This document shows positions 47,397 through 59,253 of a stretch of 64,000 bases of DNA, in pieces. This DNA is from Phycomyces blakesleeanus NRRL 1555(-) (Eukaryota > Mucoromycota > Mucoromycetes > Mucorales > Phycomycetaceae). The stretch spans positions 1,889,732 through 1,953,731 of the forward strand of contig NW_017265134.1 in assembly GCF_001638985.1 (NCBI RefSeq). The letters run 5' to 3'. The position numbers and the translations under genes are program-made. How positions within the stretch are numbered: the stretch's first letter is position 1; the number at the start of each line of letters is the position of its first letter. Under the pieces are notes generated by a model. The model searched no databases and had not been told where the DNA came from. It saw nothing but the letters and a program-made list of their open reading frames with translations.

Positions 47397-48467
47397 TGTT
47401 GTAAATGAGTATTGACTACTGCTGTAATTGAGAATAAGTCTGAAGGAAATAATATAAGGCCTCAGCTATTTCAGTCAAAGGTATCTACCAATTACTTTAT
47501 TATTTAACAAACAGGTTTAGCATACATGATAGTGATTATATTTCATATGATGATATCACCATAATATGGGATATATCAGTGGATTATTATAAACATAATT
47601 ATAACTCATAAACACATTTACTTTCAATGTTAATACTTCATTGGGACTACACACATTTATATAATTAATCATATATTAATTATCCCAAGATCACGTTGCT
47701 CTTATTAAGGCTCAGATAAAATCGATTACTTGACCCCAGTCATATAATTTTCCTGATCTAAAATAATATAAATAGTAGTAGTTGTTGTGGTGGTTGAAGT
47801 TGAAGAAGTTTTTAAGAGGAAGAATTGAAGATTTGAGATTAGGAACGAAGATTTGTGAGAACTTGTGTAGGTTTTGTTTATTGAGAAAGGATTTTGTATC
47901 AAAGTTTGACCAGGTTCCTACACTGAACTACTACTGTTATTTATATTGTTTTGGATTGGGAAAATTATATGACTGGGGTCAGGTAATCGATCCTATCTGA
48001 GCCTTAATCAGAGCAACGTGATCTTGGGATAATTAATGTATGATTAATTATATAAATGTGTGTAGTCCTAATGAAGTATTAACATCGAAAGTAAATGTGT
48101 TTATGAGTTATAATTATGCTTATAATAATCCACTGATGTATCCCATATTATGGTGATATCATCATATGAAATATAATCACTATCATGCATGCTAAATCTG
48201 TGTGTTAAATAATAAAGTAATCGGTAAACACCTTTGACTGAAATAGCTGAGGCCTTATATTGTGTCCTTCAGACTTATTCTCAATTACAGCAGTAGTCAA
48301 TACTCATTTACAACAGTAGTAGTTCAGTGTAGGAACCTCATCAAACTTTGATATCAAATCTTTCTCAATAAACAAACCCTACACAAGTTCTCATGAATCG
48401 TTGTTCCTCATTTCAAATTTTGAATTATTTCTTTTACAACTTCTTAAAGACTTCAACCACCACAACA
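47397..48467 (-). mobile_element. Solo LTR, family A (outer), split by another family-A LTR
   Basis: Halves 47397-47782 and 48321-48467 form one 533-bp LTR with TG/CA ends; ATATT flanks it at 47392-47396 and 48468-48472. It is in the same orientation as 7931-8462. Confidence 0.92.
47783..48315 (+). mobile_element. Solo LTR, family A (inner), TSD GTAGT
   Basis: A complete 533-bp LTR in inverted orientation inside the outer one, with GTAGT at 47778-47782 and 48316-48320. The uninterrupted site at about 8303 (CAGTAGTAGTTCAG) confirms the target. Confidence 0.94.
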
Positions 48468-48472
48468 ATATT

Positions 48473-48989
48473 TTTACCGTATTTTTATTCATATATTCTA
48501 TTCTTGCTGTATTGATTATTTATCATTCTATTTTTACTATCTTTATTTTTTCCAAACTTTTATTATCAATTTAAAATCTTGTTGACTATAAAAAGAGAAG
48601 TAAACTCAACTCAATAAATAATCAATCAATCAATCCTTGGATCAGTTTCAGTATTTTTTCTTGTTTTCTTCTCTTTGTGGTCTATATCATCTTGCAACAT
48701 AACATATTGGTTTCTTGGTTTTAGGAAGGTTGTTTGTTGGTTTTGGTCTCCTCATTGGTTATTACTTTTTTGTTTTATCATTCTCTTTTCATACACCTTT
48801 CTCTCTCTCGATTTTAACAACAATTCTATCAGTTGTTCTCTCTTTTCTTACCTGTCAACTATTGCTGCTTGCCGTCTTTTGCTGTATCTGTCTTCTGTTC
48901 TATTCTATTATCCTTGTATTTCATTTACCAAGTAATCTGTTACAATCTACAACAAACCTAACATATCATGCGTCATGTTTTTGTTATGC
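48473..48989. other. T-rich region without supported gene
   Basis: A TATAAAAAG box-like site at 48586 is followed by an (AATC)n run at 48617-48632. A 110-codon plus-strand frame is extremely hydrophobic because of T-richness and has no other support. Confidence 0.45.
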
Positions 48990-49185
48990 GTGTTATAAAA
49001 AAGGTCAATGCCAAATCATGTTGTGGTGTCCGGTATCAGAAGGTTAGTCTGCTTGGTGGGTTTGTCTGGTGGTTTGCTGTGATATGTTGTCCCAGTTATA
49101 AGAGGCTGACATTGATAGTTTGTTGATGTGATGCCGTGCCCTTGGTGGTAAGAGGAGATTTTCTGTGCACAGAAAAATCTTGTTT
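48990..49185 (+). repeat. Repeat D, distal fragment
   Basis: About 80-85 percent similar by eye to 47020-47216 in direct orientation (shared GTGTCCGGTA, GTCTGCTT and GGTTTGTTGATGTG). Interrupted on its right by the family-C LTR at 49191. Confidence 0.65.
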
Positions 49186-49190
49186 TCATT

Positions 49191-49469
49191 TGAGATATAT
49201 GAATAAATTTCAGAAAGGGAACAATAGGTACTGTGAGAGTGTTGTTTATTTAAGAAAGAAGATCATAGCTGTTTATATGGACATTTAGTTCCCTAATTTA
49301 AGATCTTCATTAGTTAATAGTTGGTTATCACTGAAACAGTATGAAGTGTATGAGTGTCTGGTGTGTGTTACGTTCCTGAGATGTGATCTTGCCAGGTTCA
49401 TTAGCAATTTTAGTATCTGTTCTGAATTGTGAAGTTTGTATTTCACTCAATTGTAGTGTGTATACTACA
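49191..49469 (-). mobile_element. Solo LTR, family C, TSD TCATT
   Basis: A 279-bp unit which, read on the minus strand, begins TGTAGTATACACACTACA and ends ATATCTCA. TCATT flanks it at 49186-49190 and 49470-49474. Homologous to the split copy at 23726-31604. Confidence 0.9.
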
Positions 49470-49688
49470 TCATTCCCTGTTTTTTTTATAACAATAGGTG
49501 CTTGCCGTTGCCTGAAAAATTATTGGCATAGAAAATATATTATTATTGCAAGCATTCTAAAAGGAACATCACGTGTTTTTTATTTTTGTCTTGTTTTGAA
49601 AAAATAAAAAGATATGCTAAAATAATCTGCCTTTTTCCTATTTAGTTATCTTTTCTTAAACAACAACCTTTTATTTAACATCTTCAAA

Positions 49689-49910
49689 ATGAACAATAAT
49701 AACAACAACAGCAGCAGCACTGATTTATCTGCTGAAATTCTTCAACTTCTGGTCTTTATTATTAATTCTTACAGAAATACAATCTTAACCAACATTGAAC
49801 TACTCTTGAATCAAATAAGTAAACAACATTTGATTTTGCAGCAACAAATTGAATAGTCCAGACAGTAACTTATAGATTGTGTAACAAACATCATGATTGA
49901 AAGTTTGCAG
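49689..49910 (+). pseudogene. Exon 1 fragment of a partner-type gene, cut by Tnp-5
   Basis: Starts MNNNNNNSSSTDLSAEILQL and continues as a helical, Gln-rich segment (LNQISKQHLILQQQIE) with TAG at 49854 and TAA at 49869 in frame, then IDCVTNIMIESLQL up to the Tnp-5 end. The helical N-terminus recalls the partner protein at 53892 (TTMQQSIIEQS). Downstream exons would lie beyond Tnp-5, outside the window. Confidence 0.4.
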
Positions 49911-50879
49911 TTACACTGCAAAAATCCACTGAAATACTATGCTGTAAAACCGCCTGTAATATAGTATAATTTTGGGGTTTAGCTTCTATCTTTGGTGTGA
50001 TTTGATATAGTACTAAAGGTAGCTTGAGAACAAGTGCTGTGCCGCACCTAAGATGTGGAATAAATCTTGGAAAAATGACCGAGTAGGGCGCATTAGTATT
50101 TCTGTGTGTGCACTGGCATAGTATGAAGTATTAAGAAGGTTTAGTTTAAGTTTACACTTTATTGTGATACACGGGTCATGCCAGTTTAAAGAACAATATG
50201 CAGGTACTTGACTCATGTAATAAAGTTACTTTTACTGAAAACTTTTTAGTAAAGATAGGATTGTTAACTGTTTTAACTAATCTTTGACACTTTTTATTAT
50301 GAGGTTATCCATAGCATGCTCCCTCAATTACTTGATATTCAGTTATTATTGGTTTAAAATATAATTTATTTTTTGTATTTATTAAAAAAAAGAATTGTTC
50401 TGGACTGATGATCTAATAGTACTATTGTATATCCTGGATCCTTTCTACTGGTCTGCTTGATATTATTTTGGATTGGGTGGTTCTTTACCCAAAAAATAAA
50501 ATGCCTGAAAAATAAAAACAATATGCTGTTTGATATGATAGAGTAATGTTTAGAAAGTATGAGCAAGAAGTGTGTTCAATCAAAAGGATTATGCTTTCTA
50601 TAAATTTATACTTATATAACAGCTGTTTGTTGAGAATAGACAGAATTTTTTTTGAGGATGATAAAGATGACGTTTGATATGATTTCTTTGACTATGAGAA
50701 TAATTGACAAAAATTAGTTCGGATAAATTGGATACTAGAGAAATTCATTTACCTTTATAAATCAAGAGAATACATTTGTAAGCCAAGAAGTACTTTTCAA
50801 GAGCTAATATAGCATCTAGTAAAAGAAAATGTTATATTATTATAGTGTAGCAATAATATTAACATATAGATATTCTTTA

Positions 50880-51290
50880 CAAAAAAAGACTTATCATTGC
50901 AATGTCAGTAGCATGGGATAAAGACTCTTGATCTACGGCATGTTCGTGAGAGGAACGTTCACCTATAATAAAAAGTATATTTGGTTAGATAAATATTAAA
51001 ACATAATATAATAAAAAAGAGATATAAAATATTACTATGTTGATAGCCGTGTTTAACTATAGAGAGTATTTTTGGCAATATGATCTTTATGAAAGAAAGA
51101 GAAAAAGTTAGAATAATGTTATGGGCTGATAGCAAGAAGTATATTTACTAACCTTCACTAATCCGGATGACCATTGTGAAGAAGATGCATCAGAAGAAAA
51201 TAAAACGCTAGTGTCTACAACAACAGAAACAATTATTATTTTTAATTATATATATATATATATTATTTTAAATAAGTCATCTTACTAGAA
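50880..51290 (-). pseudogene. Micro-exon gene remnant of Tnp-5
   Basis: On the minus strand an exon after TTATTATAG at about 50964 reads in one frame ERSSHEHAVDQESLSHATD and stops near 50882; an upstream exon (about 51218-51157) lies between a TTGTAG acceptor and a GTTAGT donor. The two frames do not join directly. Position relative to the partner gene matches Tnp-1 and Tnp-3 once the nested elements are removed. Weak on its own. 49930-50880 holds no supported gene. Confidence 0.28.
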
Positions 51291-51413
51291 AAATGCGTGA
51301 AAATAATGAAAGTTGGAAAGAAAAAGAATGGAAGAGAAAAAGAGAGAAGAGAGAAAACAGTAAAATGGGGAAAAAGTAAAAAAAAAAAAGCCAAAAGGCC
51401 GAAGGACAGAAGG

Positions 51414-51463
51414 ATGGAAGGACAAAAAGACAAAAAGACAAAAAGACAAAAAGACAAAAAGGC
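51414..51463 (+). repeat. Octanucleotide tandem repeat GACAAAAA
   Basis: Five to six consecutive GACAAAAA units after GGAAG. It produces long artificial frames on both strands (Lys/Asp/Gln-rich and Phe/Leu/Ser-rich) that should not be read as genes. Confidence 0.85.
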
Positions 51464-51636
51464 GATAAGCATATATTAGATGGAGTTCAAAATAAAGTAA
51501 TACAAAGGCCAATTCTCATTTAGTATTCAAAGAAGTTATTTTAGATATATTCATAAAATAATATTCATCGCATATAAATATTCTCAGACCTTTAATATCC
51601 ACTACGGCGGAGAAAATGGTAACATGTTACCACTTT

Positions 51637-51860
51637 GGTAACATAACTGCCATTTTTTACTTAATAAAAAATGGCAGTTATGACTCTGTATAAGGCCAAA
51701 ACAGGCACTGTTACCATTTTTTACATAGTAAAAAATGGCAGTTATTTATTATGTAAAAAGCCAAAACAAGCACTGTTACCATTTTTTTCATAATAAAAAA
51801 TGGCAGTTATTTATTATGTAAAAAGCCAAAACAGGCACTGTTACCATTTTTCAAAAAAAA
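51637..51860. repeat. Hairpin-forming subterminal repeats of the CACTA element
   Basis: Three units of about 65-70 bp. Each contains TTACCATTTTTT, a short centre and AAAAAATGGCAGTTAT, followed by AAGCCAAAACARGCACTG. Within each unit the CCATTTTTT/AAAAAATGG halves are self-complementary. Such arrays are the binding sites of helper proteins in CACTA elements. Single copies recur near the right end. 51865-52860 has no gene. Confidence 0.9.
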
Positions 51861-52861
51861 ATCAAGCGTCCTTCCTTTCCTCTATTACATTCTTTCTTTT
51901 GTTCTATTGCTTTCAATTCTAGCACAACCTCTTGTTTTTCCTTTGCAGCTTTAACAGAATGGTCTGTTTTTTATTATACAATATTGAATCGGGTTTAATT
52001 GAATTGAATCTTTATTTCAATGCATGTTTTATTAAATGAAAATGATAATAATAATAGTAATAATGAAAAAACAATTCCATCGGCCACTCGCAATAAAAAA
52101 TGGTTCTGTTTAGCTACTGCAAAACGTATGCAGTAAAACACTACTATTCAAATTGTATTTCATATACTTTGGGTATTCTAATATATCTTAGATAGCACTT
52201 ATTATTTTTTACCGATTTCTACAAATATACTAATATTAGAGAAAAAACTTAAAATAAATAAATAGATATAATATTATTATAATGCTTACCTTTATATAAT
52301 ATGCTTACTTGTTCAGTAAAATAAGCATTTACTCTAAGAATATATATATATATTAAAGAATGTATTAATATTTAAGATCTATATATAAGAAAAGCAATAA
52401 AACATAAGCACTATAGAAAGTCGTTATTGTAGAAGAAGAAAAACTTGAGCAAAGATTCAAGTCATGTAACATGAAGCTAATTCGAATCTGATTCATACAA
52501 CCAGAATGAGCATCTTGTTAGAAAGCTTAACGTGTTTATTCTACTCAATATACTTACATATAATAGAACGACTCCCAAGTATAATATATCAGTACAAAAA
52601 TATTACTATTAATTTTTTTCCCAAAAAAAAGGCTATATACTATTTCCTTTTATATTTGAATGTAGCGGAATTGTAGATGCTGTACATTAGCTTCAAATTC
52701 TTGTAATCACAACATTAGCAATCATATGAAAGAGGTCGATAAATTTTTTATATGAAAGAAAAAAGGAATAAAAAACATAAAAAGAAAAATGACGAGATAA
52801 GAAAAAAAATGCACTAAAGACAGACTAAAAAAATCAAACTCGGCCAATCACAGCAGCCAAA

Positions 52862-53892
52862 CTACGATCTTCGGCTTCTCTTGCGAGCAGGCTCGACACT
52901 TGCTGTGGGTGGAGGAGACCTACATAAAAGAGTAAGAAGTTTATATTAGTTTTGTATTAACAGCGCATGAGAAAAAGCAACAATGGTAACTTACAGCACA
53001 TCTGCCATTATGGGCGACTCAACATCACCAGTTTCTGACATATCAGGAGAAGAAAGCGAAGAATCACTTATGTCTTGCTGTGTCTATAGCATAATAAAAG
53101 GAAACGATGTTAATTAAAGTTTACAATATATAGATTTGTTAATTGATAAACTTACTTTGTTCTTCTCTGCCATTCTTCTCTTGTGCGTCTGGTTGTCGCT
53201 CTTGAAGCTTTCCTGAAGAAGGCTTCTTGCACACCACATTCTTTTACATTGGTGGATGTGCAATCCACCATTCTTCGCCAACCTCTCCAAATGCATCATG
53301 TAGTATTCCCGGTTTTTCTCTGGGATATTCTTCCATTCTTTTGAGGCCGCAGGATAGTCTTTGTCAATGATATCATGCTTTACCGTACGGCCTAATGTTT
53401 TGAGATGCAGTCTTTTTACTGTCAAATCATGGTCTGAAAGAGGGACTAATGGGGGCAAAGGCTGCCCTTGTGGAACTTCTTTGCAGCGCGCCTTCCAGTC
53501 CTGCTCGTGAAGAATCTGAAGCAACAGATTGTATTTTTGTGCTTCGTTTTTTCCTTTGAACTCGCCGCCAGTATTGATTACTCGCTTACCGAGCTGATCA
53601 GGGTACTCTGTGAGCTGGGCTCTTTTCACAGACTCGGCAATGCGCTCAAGAGCTACAAAAAATGTATGACAATATTAATAAAGTAAATAAACATCTAAGC
53701 ACAGAATATATATGACTTACAACTCTGCTCAATAATGCTTTGTTGCATTGTAGTTAGATCTTCCGCACTGACTGCTGGCGCAAATTGATTGCTGAATTGC
53801 CTTTGAAGCTCGCGCAATGCTTGCTTGATTTCAGCAAGATCAACCTCAATCTTTTGAATTGAGTTGAGGAGAGTTGTGTTAATATCGGACAT
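52862..53892 (-). CDS. CACTA partner protein (TnpA-like candidate)
   Basis: Exons 53892-53721, 53652-53156, 53083-52995 and 52919-52862 join in frame without stops into about 271 aa. The N-terminal coiled coil (IEVDLAEIKQALRELQRQF) is followed by a central conserved-looking region (YPDQLGKRVINTGGEFKGK; DYPAASKEWKNIP; CKRMWCARSLLQ), an Asp/Ser-rich exon (SDSSLSSPDMSETGD) and a basic tail ARKRSRRS, a likely nuclear signal. It diverges from the transposase, 1.4 kb apart. By analogy with plant CACTA elements it could bind the subterminal repeats; no domain was recognised, so this is inference. Confidence 0.75.
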
Positions 53893-53899
53893 GTTTAAG

Positions 53900-55329
53900 T
53901 TTTTTTTTAGCTATAAGCAGTGAGTTGAAAAGAAAAGGTGATAGTTTAGACAAGTAGAATAAGAGCGATTTGAGTTTGAGAAAGGCAACGATTTATTACA
54001 AGCAATTGATAGCTATTTATATGAAAAAGATACAGACAGATGTACAAACAAAACATATAAAAGAAGGGATGCTTATGCACTTGTATGCACCTGTCTGCAC
54101 CTGTCTGCAGTAGCTCATGTGAACATGATACAGTCTTTTTGTGTCGACACAACAAAACTGTAAGAAATATAAAGATAAAATGAATTAGACTTTAAATCAA
54201 TATTATATGTATAAATGTTCATACTTTGCACCGTCTACATATTAAACGTTTTAAAGTATATGATATAATAATATAACTCTATACATATTGCAGATATAGC
54301 ATGAAATTTGGTTAAAGTTCTCGATGACAAAACCCTGTACCAGTTAAAATTATAACTTTAAATATACTCTACAGTAGCTATATAACATCTGAACATCATA
54401 TAGTTAATTAGCCCCTTTTTATCAACATTAAAGTAAATGTTATGATACTCAAGTTCATATCATACTTATTATCATTATCGACTAAAACGCGTTTTGATTG
54501 ATGCTGTCATCAAAGGTAAAAATAATTTTAACTGTCATTACTATTATTTACCAAGGGGCATTTTTGACTGAAACCGTACATTTTTGAAAAAGGTGTGCTT
54601 TAACTCACATCGGCATTTTCAATTAACACCCTTTTCGATCAGTAGTGCTTATCTTGATGATGTCAGTAAAAGAGTATCAGACTATAGCCCTCATTATCTA
54701 TATCTATTTCTTTAAGTTTTATACATAAACAAGAAAATAATGCTATTAGCTAAATATATATTCACTATCTCAAAAATATTATTAGTACAACATAGATAAT
54801 ATAAATATGTCTTTTCTACCAATGTGTTTAGACAGTAATACTTTTTTTTAACTGTTAATTATTAGAAGGCTGTTTTTCTTTGCCTTTGGTATTAGAGAGT
54901 AATTGATAATTTATTTAAAAAAAATAAATTATTTGGTCATTAATTATCCTAAATATACATATACCTCTTTATAAAGCCCAAAGAATATCTAATCGCTCAC
55001 AAGTAAAGAGTACGTGTCTGTTTCACCGGTGCTCTTTTAATGGTACCCCCTTGTCAACCAAGAAGTATTTTAACTTACATCACAATTATTAATGAAGAAG
55101 AATCTTTCCAACCACGGGAATTATTTACTGACAGGTGTTTCACCTAGCATTGACATTACTGTAATCATTGCTATATCATCATTATGAGAGAGAAAAAGAA
55201 AAAGAGCCGCAAGCATTTTGGTTAAAAAAATAAAGAGTATATAAAGATGTCTTTTACATTTAATAAATAGCACCAAAATCCTCTTCGCAGTTTTATTTTA
55301 TATATTACATACGTACCAACCCAACCAAT
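53900..55329. other. Divergent intergenic region of the CACTA element
   Basis: 1.4 kb AT-rich sequence between the two gene starts; must contain both promoters. A TATA-like site (TATATAAAG, about 55229) lies about 95 bp before the transposase ATG. No open frame of note. Confidence 0.5.
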
Positions 55330-58300
55330 ATGTCTTCTTCCAACTCCAGCCAGCAGAGAGATAGAATATCTACACAGCAATACCAATGTGATCAATGTGT
55401 CTTGTTTTTTGATAACTACCAGAAGCTGCAAAACCACAAGAGAATTCACAGAGGAGATTCAGCAACAATGACTGAAATTGACCAGTCTATTCTGGATGAT
55501 GTTGACATGTACCATGACGAAAATGATACTAGTAATGAAGATGAATCTGTTAGCAATTCAGGTAATGAAAAGAGCTGTAATTGTATTATTTATTTTCCAA
55601 TTACTAAATAATGTATTACAGAATATACTATGGAGTCTATGGAGCTTGATAATACTATTTCATATAAGTGCGCATGTAATTTTGAGGACAGTGAGGGTGA
55701 AGCTCACATTTACGACAGCAGCCGAATCAGTACAAATACTTTTACCAAGGCCGAGTTGATGAGTATTCATCTGTCTCAATTGATGCTACAGCATAGAATT
55801 GCTAGAGCAGCATATAGAGACATTGTTCAATTTATAAACACTGTCATCCGAGACCATGACGATATAATGATGGGTAAAATATTATATTTTCTGTTACCTT
55901 GTACTTTAATTCCAGATCACTAACATGTAGTGATATCGTTTTTTTTTAGAACCTGGGGCTAAGATCAGTCATGGCGAAACTGTTGATGCTTTGCTCAAGT
56001 CAAAGTCAAGTGTCAAGGGCCATGAGTATGATGTCTGCTCTAGTGGTTGTCGATTGTATGGCATTAATGACGACCAGGAATCTTGTGTTGACTGCGGCAA
56101 ACCGCGATACAAGACTGATCCCGATCAAAGTCAGACACCAGCCGCCAGTATGAAACTTATGTCAGTTGGGGATATGCTTTCTCAAATGTTGGCAGATCCA
56201 GCCACAAGAGAACTCCTCTGTTACAGAGCAAACCGGGAATCTGTAGCTGGTCAGCTAACCGACATTTTTGATGGTGACAATTACAAGCAGTTGGTGCAGC
56301 AGGGCCTGTTCTCCAATCCCGATGATATTGCCATTGGGCTTTATACCGATGGGTTTGTCAATCAAAAGAAAGGCAAAAACTCATATACCATCATCCATTG
56401 CATAATATTCAACCTAGACCCATCCATCAGGTAATTAATTAATTTATTACTATTTATTATTATTATTACATTTTTTTTTAAAAAAAAAATTACTAATAAA
56501 ATACTTAGATATACCAACAAATACCTTTTGCAACTGGCAATCTTGCCTGGCCCCAAGAAGCCAACTCATTTGGACTCCTTTCTTATACCCATCATCAATG
56601 AATTGCGAGATCTTGAGGCACATGGCTTGGTTGTCAAGCACAATGGAGTGGAGCTTTGCAGATCCAAGGTCTATCTTCTGCTTGCTTCTGGCGATATTCC
56701 AGCTGTAGCTGATATGGCCCACATTGGTTCCCATACAAGTTTATTTGGTTGCCGTTTTTGTGAGACCAAAGGCAAATGCCCTACTAACAGACGGCATGGC
56801 ATGTACTTTGATGACATTTCCGCCCGGTTAAGACCTTTGGAAGACTTCAAAGTAGGCAACCCTGTAAGTATACAAATGTTCAATTAGCCATCTTTTTTTC
56901 ATACTAAATAACTGCTTGTAATAGTCGAAGAACATATACCAGCCGAGCATATATACCCAACTATCAACCTTCTCTGGATCATCATTTTTTGCATTAGATG
57001 AACTTCATTTAATTGCAAGAGGGATTGGAAAGCTTGTGTATGACCTGATTACCGTCACCCTCACAAAGGAAACCAAATTTTATTATACCCATCCAGACAA
57101 TACCCTCAATACCACCGAATACCCTTTTCATATACCAAGAGCAGACCTTGTAACAATCGGAAACTGTATCACCAGCTCACGAAAATATATACCCACCTCA
57201 TTTCAAGGCAGTTTCGACAACGTATTTGCCAAGATCGATGGTACTCGCGCAGTGGACTGGCTTGACTTTCTCTTATACCTTGTCCCCACTTTGGTCGTGC
57301 CTTATTTACCAAATAGGGCTGTTAAAACAGCTCTATTATCTCTCGTGAAAGGTTGCGCGCTTGCCTTGCAATGGACGTTGACATCAGAATTGCTTGATGA
57401 GATGGAGTCGTAAGTTATTATACGTCTCATATATTATCATTACAAATAGCTGATTGTTACCATTTTTTAAATATTAACAATAGATACTTCAAGCACTGGC
57501 ACTCGTTTTTATACCAACAAGTCCAGAATAATACCCTGTCTCGTAGTGTTTTCCGACCAGTGCAACATTACCTGGTCCATATACCCTATATCATCAAGCA
57601 GCAAGGCCCCCTGCGATGCTACTCCACTCGCTCAATGGAGAGAGTAATTGGCGTCTTCTCAAAATTGATTAAGTCCAAATCAAAGGGTGGCCGAAACGCC
57701 AGTTTTCTCGTCGAGCGATTTGCGATTCACAATTATACCAGCACGGCAATCAGCATCTGTGATGAAATCAACCTCATTCGGCCAAAGCCATATGGAAGAG
57801 AGAGCTACATGGACCTTCCTAATGATCCTAGTGGTGCGCAGTTGTGGGAGCCGTTTCATCAGTTTGTTAATTTGAACGATGATTCGGTGGAAGGTGTAGG
57901 CGGCCCTAGTGTGAAGGAAGCTTTATTGAAATACTACCGGAGAACAACAGGCTTGACTGGCCACGAGTTTGGTGACTCTGTTGTTGTTGTAGCTGCACGT
58001 CTGTGGATGGTCTCGACTGTATATTCCTCATGCATGTACCGAAGAAAGAAGAACGAGACCAGCCGTGGCAACCATTACGTGATGTTTACTTGCCCCTATA
58101 GAAAGTAAGTATAATATTTTTCGATATACAATCAAAAGTTGCTTACATTCTATTTATTTATTTATTTTAGCAACCGTAATGTAATTGTTCACAGCTGGCT
58201 CGTTGGTACAGTACAGTTCTACTTTCAGCATGTAGATTTCTATGGCTTCCCACACTTTCTTGCTTTCGTGGAGGTCATGAAGGAACATGACGCGGCTGGT

Positions 58301-58522
58301 CATGACTCATCAGTACCTATCGTCAAACAACGGTCACAAAGCACCCGTACACTAGGCCACCAAACGCAACCGACTTATGCAGTTATAAGTGTAAATGACA
58401 TTTGTCATCAAGTTGGTCTGGTCCAATACCCACCGAATGGAAACCAGTTTTATGTAATCGCGCCCTATTATATCTTTAACAACAACATGCGCATTACTAA
58501 AGGCAATCTTTCCATTCTGTAA
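55330..58522 (+). CDS. Tnp2-like CACTA transposase with N-terminal C2H2 zinc finger
   Basis: Seven exons join in frame: 55330-55561, 55622-55873, 55950-56430, 56509-56863, 56925-57409, 57484-58104 and 58171-58522, about 925 aa. Near residue 20 is a canonical C2H2 finger (YQCDQCVLFFDNYQKLQNHK then RIH). A Cys-rich knuckle (CSSGCRLYG...CVDCGKPRYK) follows. The transposase core shows IGLYTDGF, ILPGPKKP, LASGDIPAVADMAH, CRFCETKGKCP and DELHLIARG, corresponding to the DWFQPF, MPGPKE, CDIPAARK, CHKCKR and DxMHNLFLG blocks of the Tnp-1 to Tnp-5 proteins. No stop or frameshift. It probably cuts at the CACTACGG ends. Only distantly related to the others here. Confidence 0.9.
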
Positions 58523-59150
58523 TCCTTTTTATTTTTATCTTATTTTTCTATATGCTCTATATCCTTATATCTTTTATATTTTTTATATCATCCTTGTATC
58601 TTATATTCTTTTTTTAATTTTCTCTATTTCTTATGTTTTTTTTAATCTCTATATGCCCCGTCTTTCTTTTCTTCTTTATATACTCCGGTTTTTTTTCTAT
58701 TCTCTATACACCTTATGCTTTTCTCTTCATTCCCTATATGCTCTATACGCCATTACGCGATTTAAATAAAATCAAATTGCCAATTCATCAAGATAAAAAG
58801 AATATCTAAAAAAAAAGAACGTAGTTTAAAAAATAAAAAAATGGCAGTTATGTTACCATTTCGTTCACACATTCCAAAAATTATTAATCTTAATAATTGT
58901 TGACATCTTTGATATTCAATAAAACATATATTTCAATACTCAAAGTGGTCATTACAACTTACAAACATTTTTTACAGTATTGAAAATATTGTACAGCAAC
59001 AAAAAAAGTGTTTTCATGTTACTTTTTTAAATTGCTACGAATGACATTACCATCTTACAACAAACGGCGGAGATTTTATTGGGTTTCGACCAAAAAAATG
59101 GCAGTTATGTGCCTACTTTCGGCCCAACTGCCATTCATCCCGCCGTAGTG
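58523..59150. other. 3' flank and right subterminal region of the CACTA element
   Basis: Pyrimidine-rich 3' sequence with repeated CTATAT/TTTTTAT words to 58760, then AAAAAATGGCAGTTATG copies at about 58841 and 59093 leading into the terminus. No gene. Confidence 0.7.
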
Positions 59151-59253
59151 ATCATTGAAAGTTTGTTCTTTATTTATTGTTGTGCACTTAATCACAAATC
59201 TTTACCTACTAACTTACTTACCCAAACATTCACACAAATGATTTCAATCTACC

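Larger units (their letters stand above)
51600..59150 (+). mobile_element. Intact CACTA element, TIR CACTACGGCGG, TSD ATC
   Basis: 7551 bp. The left end CACTACGGCGGAGAAAATGG and the right end (inverted) CACTACGGCGGGATGAATGG agree over the first 11 bases, and ATC occurs at 51597-51599 and 59151-59153. Subterminal blocks share the motif AAAAATGGCAGTTATG at both ends (51637-51860 and 58840-59115). Two divergently transcribed genes are fully open: a partner protein (minus) and a transposase (plus). Intact ends, duplication and genes suggest recent mobility. Confidence 0.95.

Noticed and set aside
48715..49047. A 110-codon multi-membrane-spanning-like frame
   Set aside because: T-rich sequence forces Leu/Phe/Ile; it runs into repeat D, lacks a homologue and shows no splice or promoter support.
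51285..51512. Phe/Leu-rich and Lys/Asp-rich frames on both strands
   Set aside because: Products of the GACAAAAA tandem repeat.
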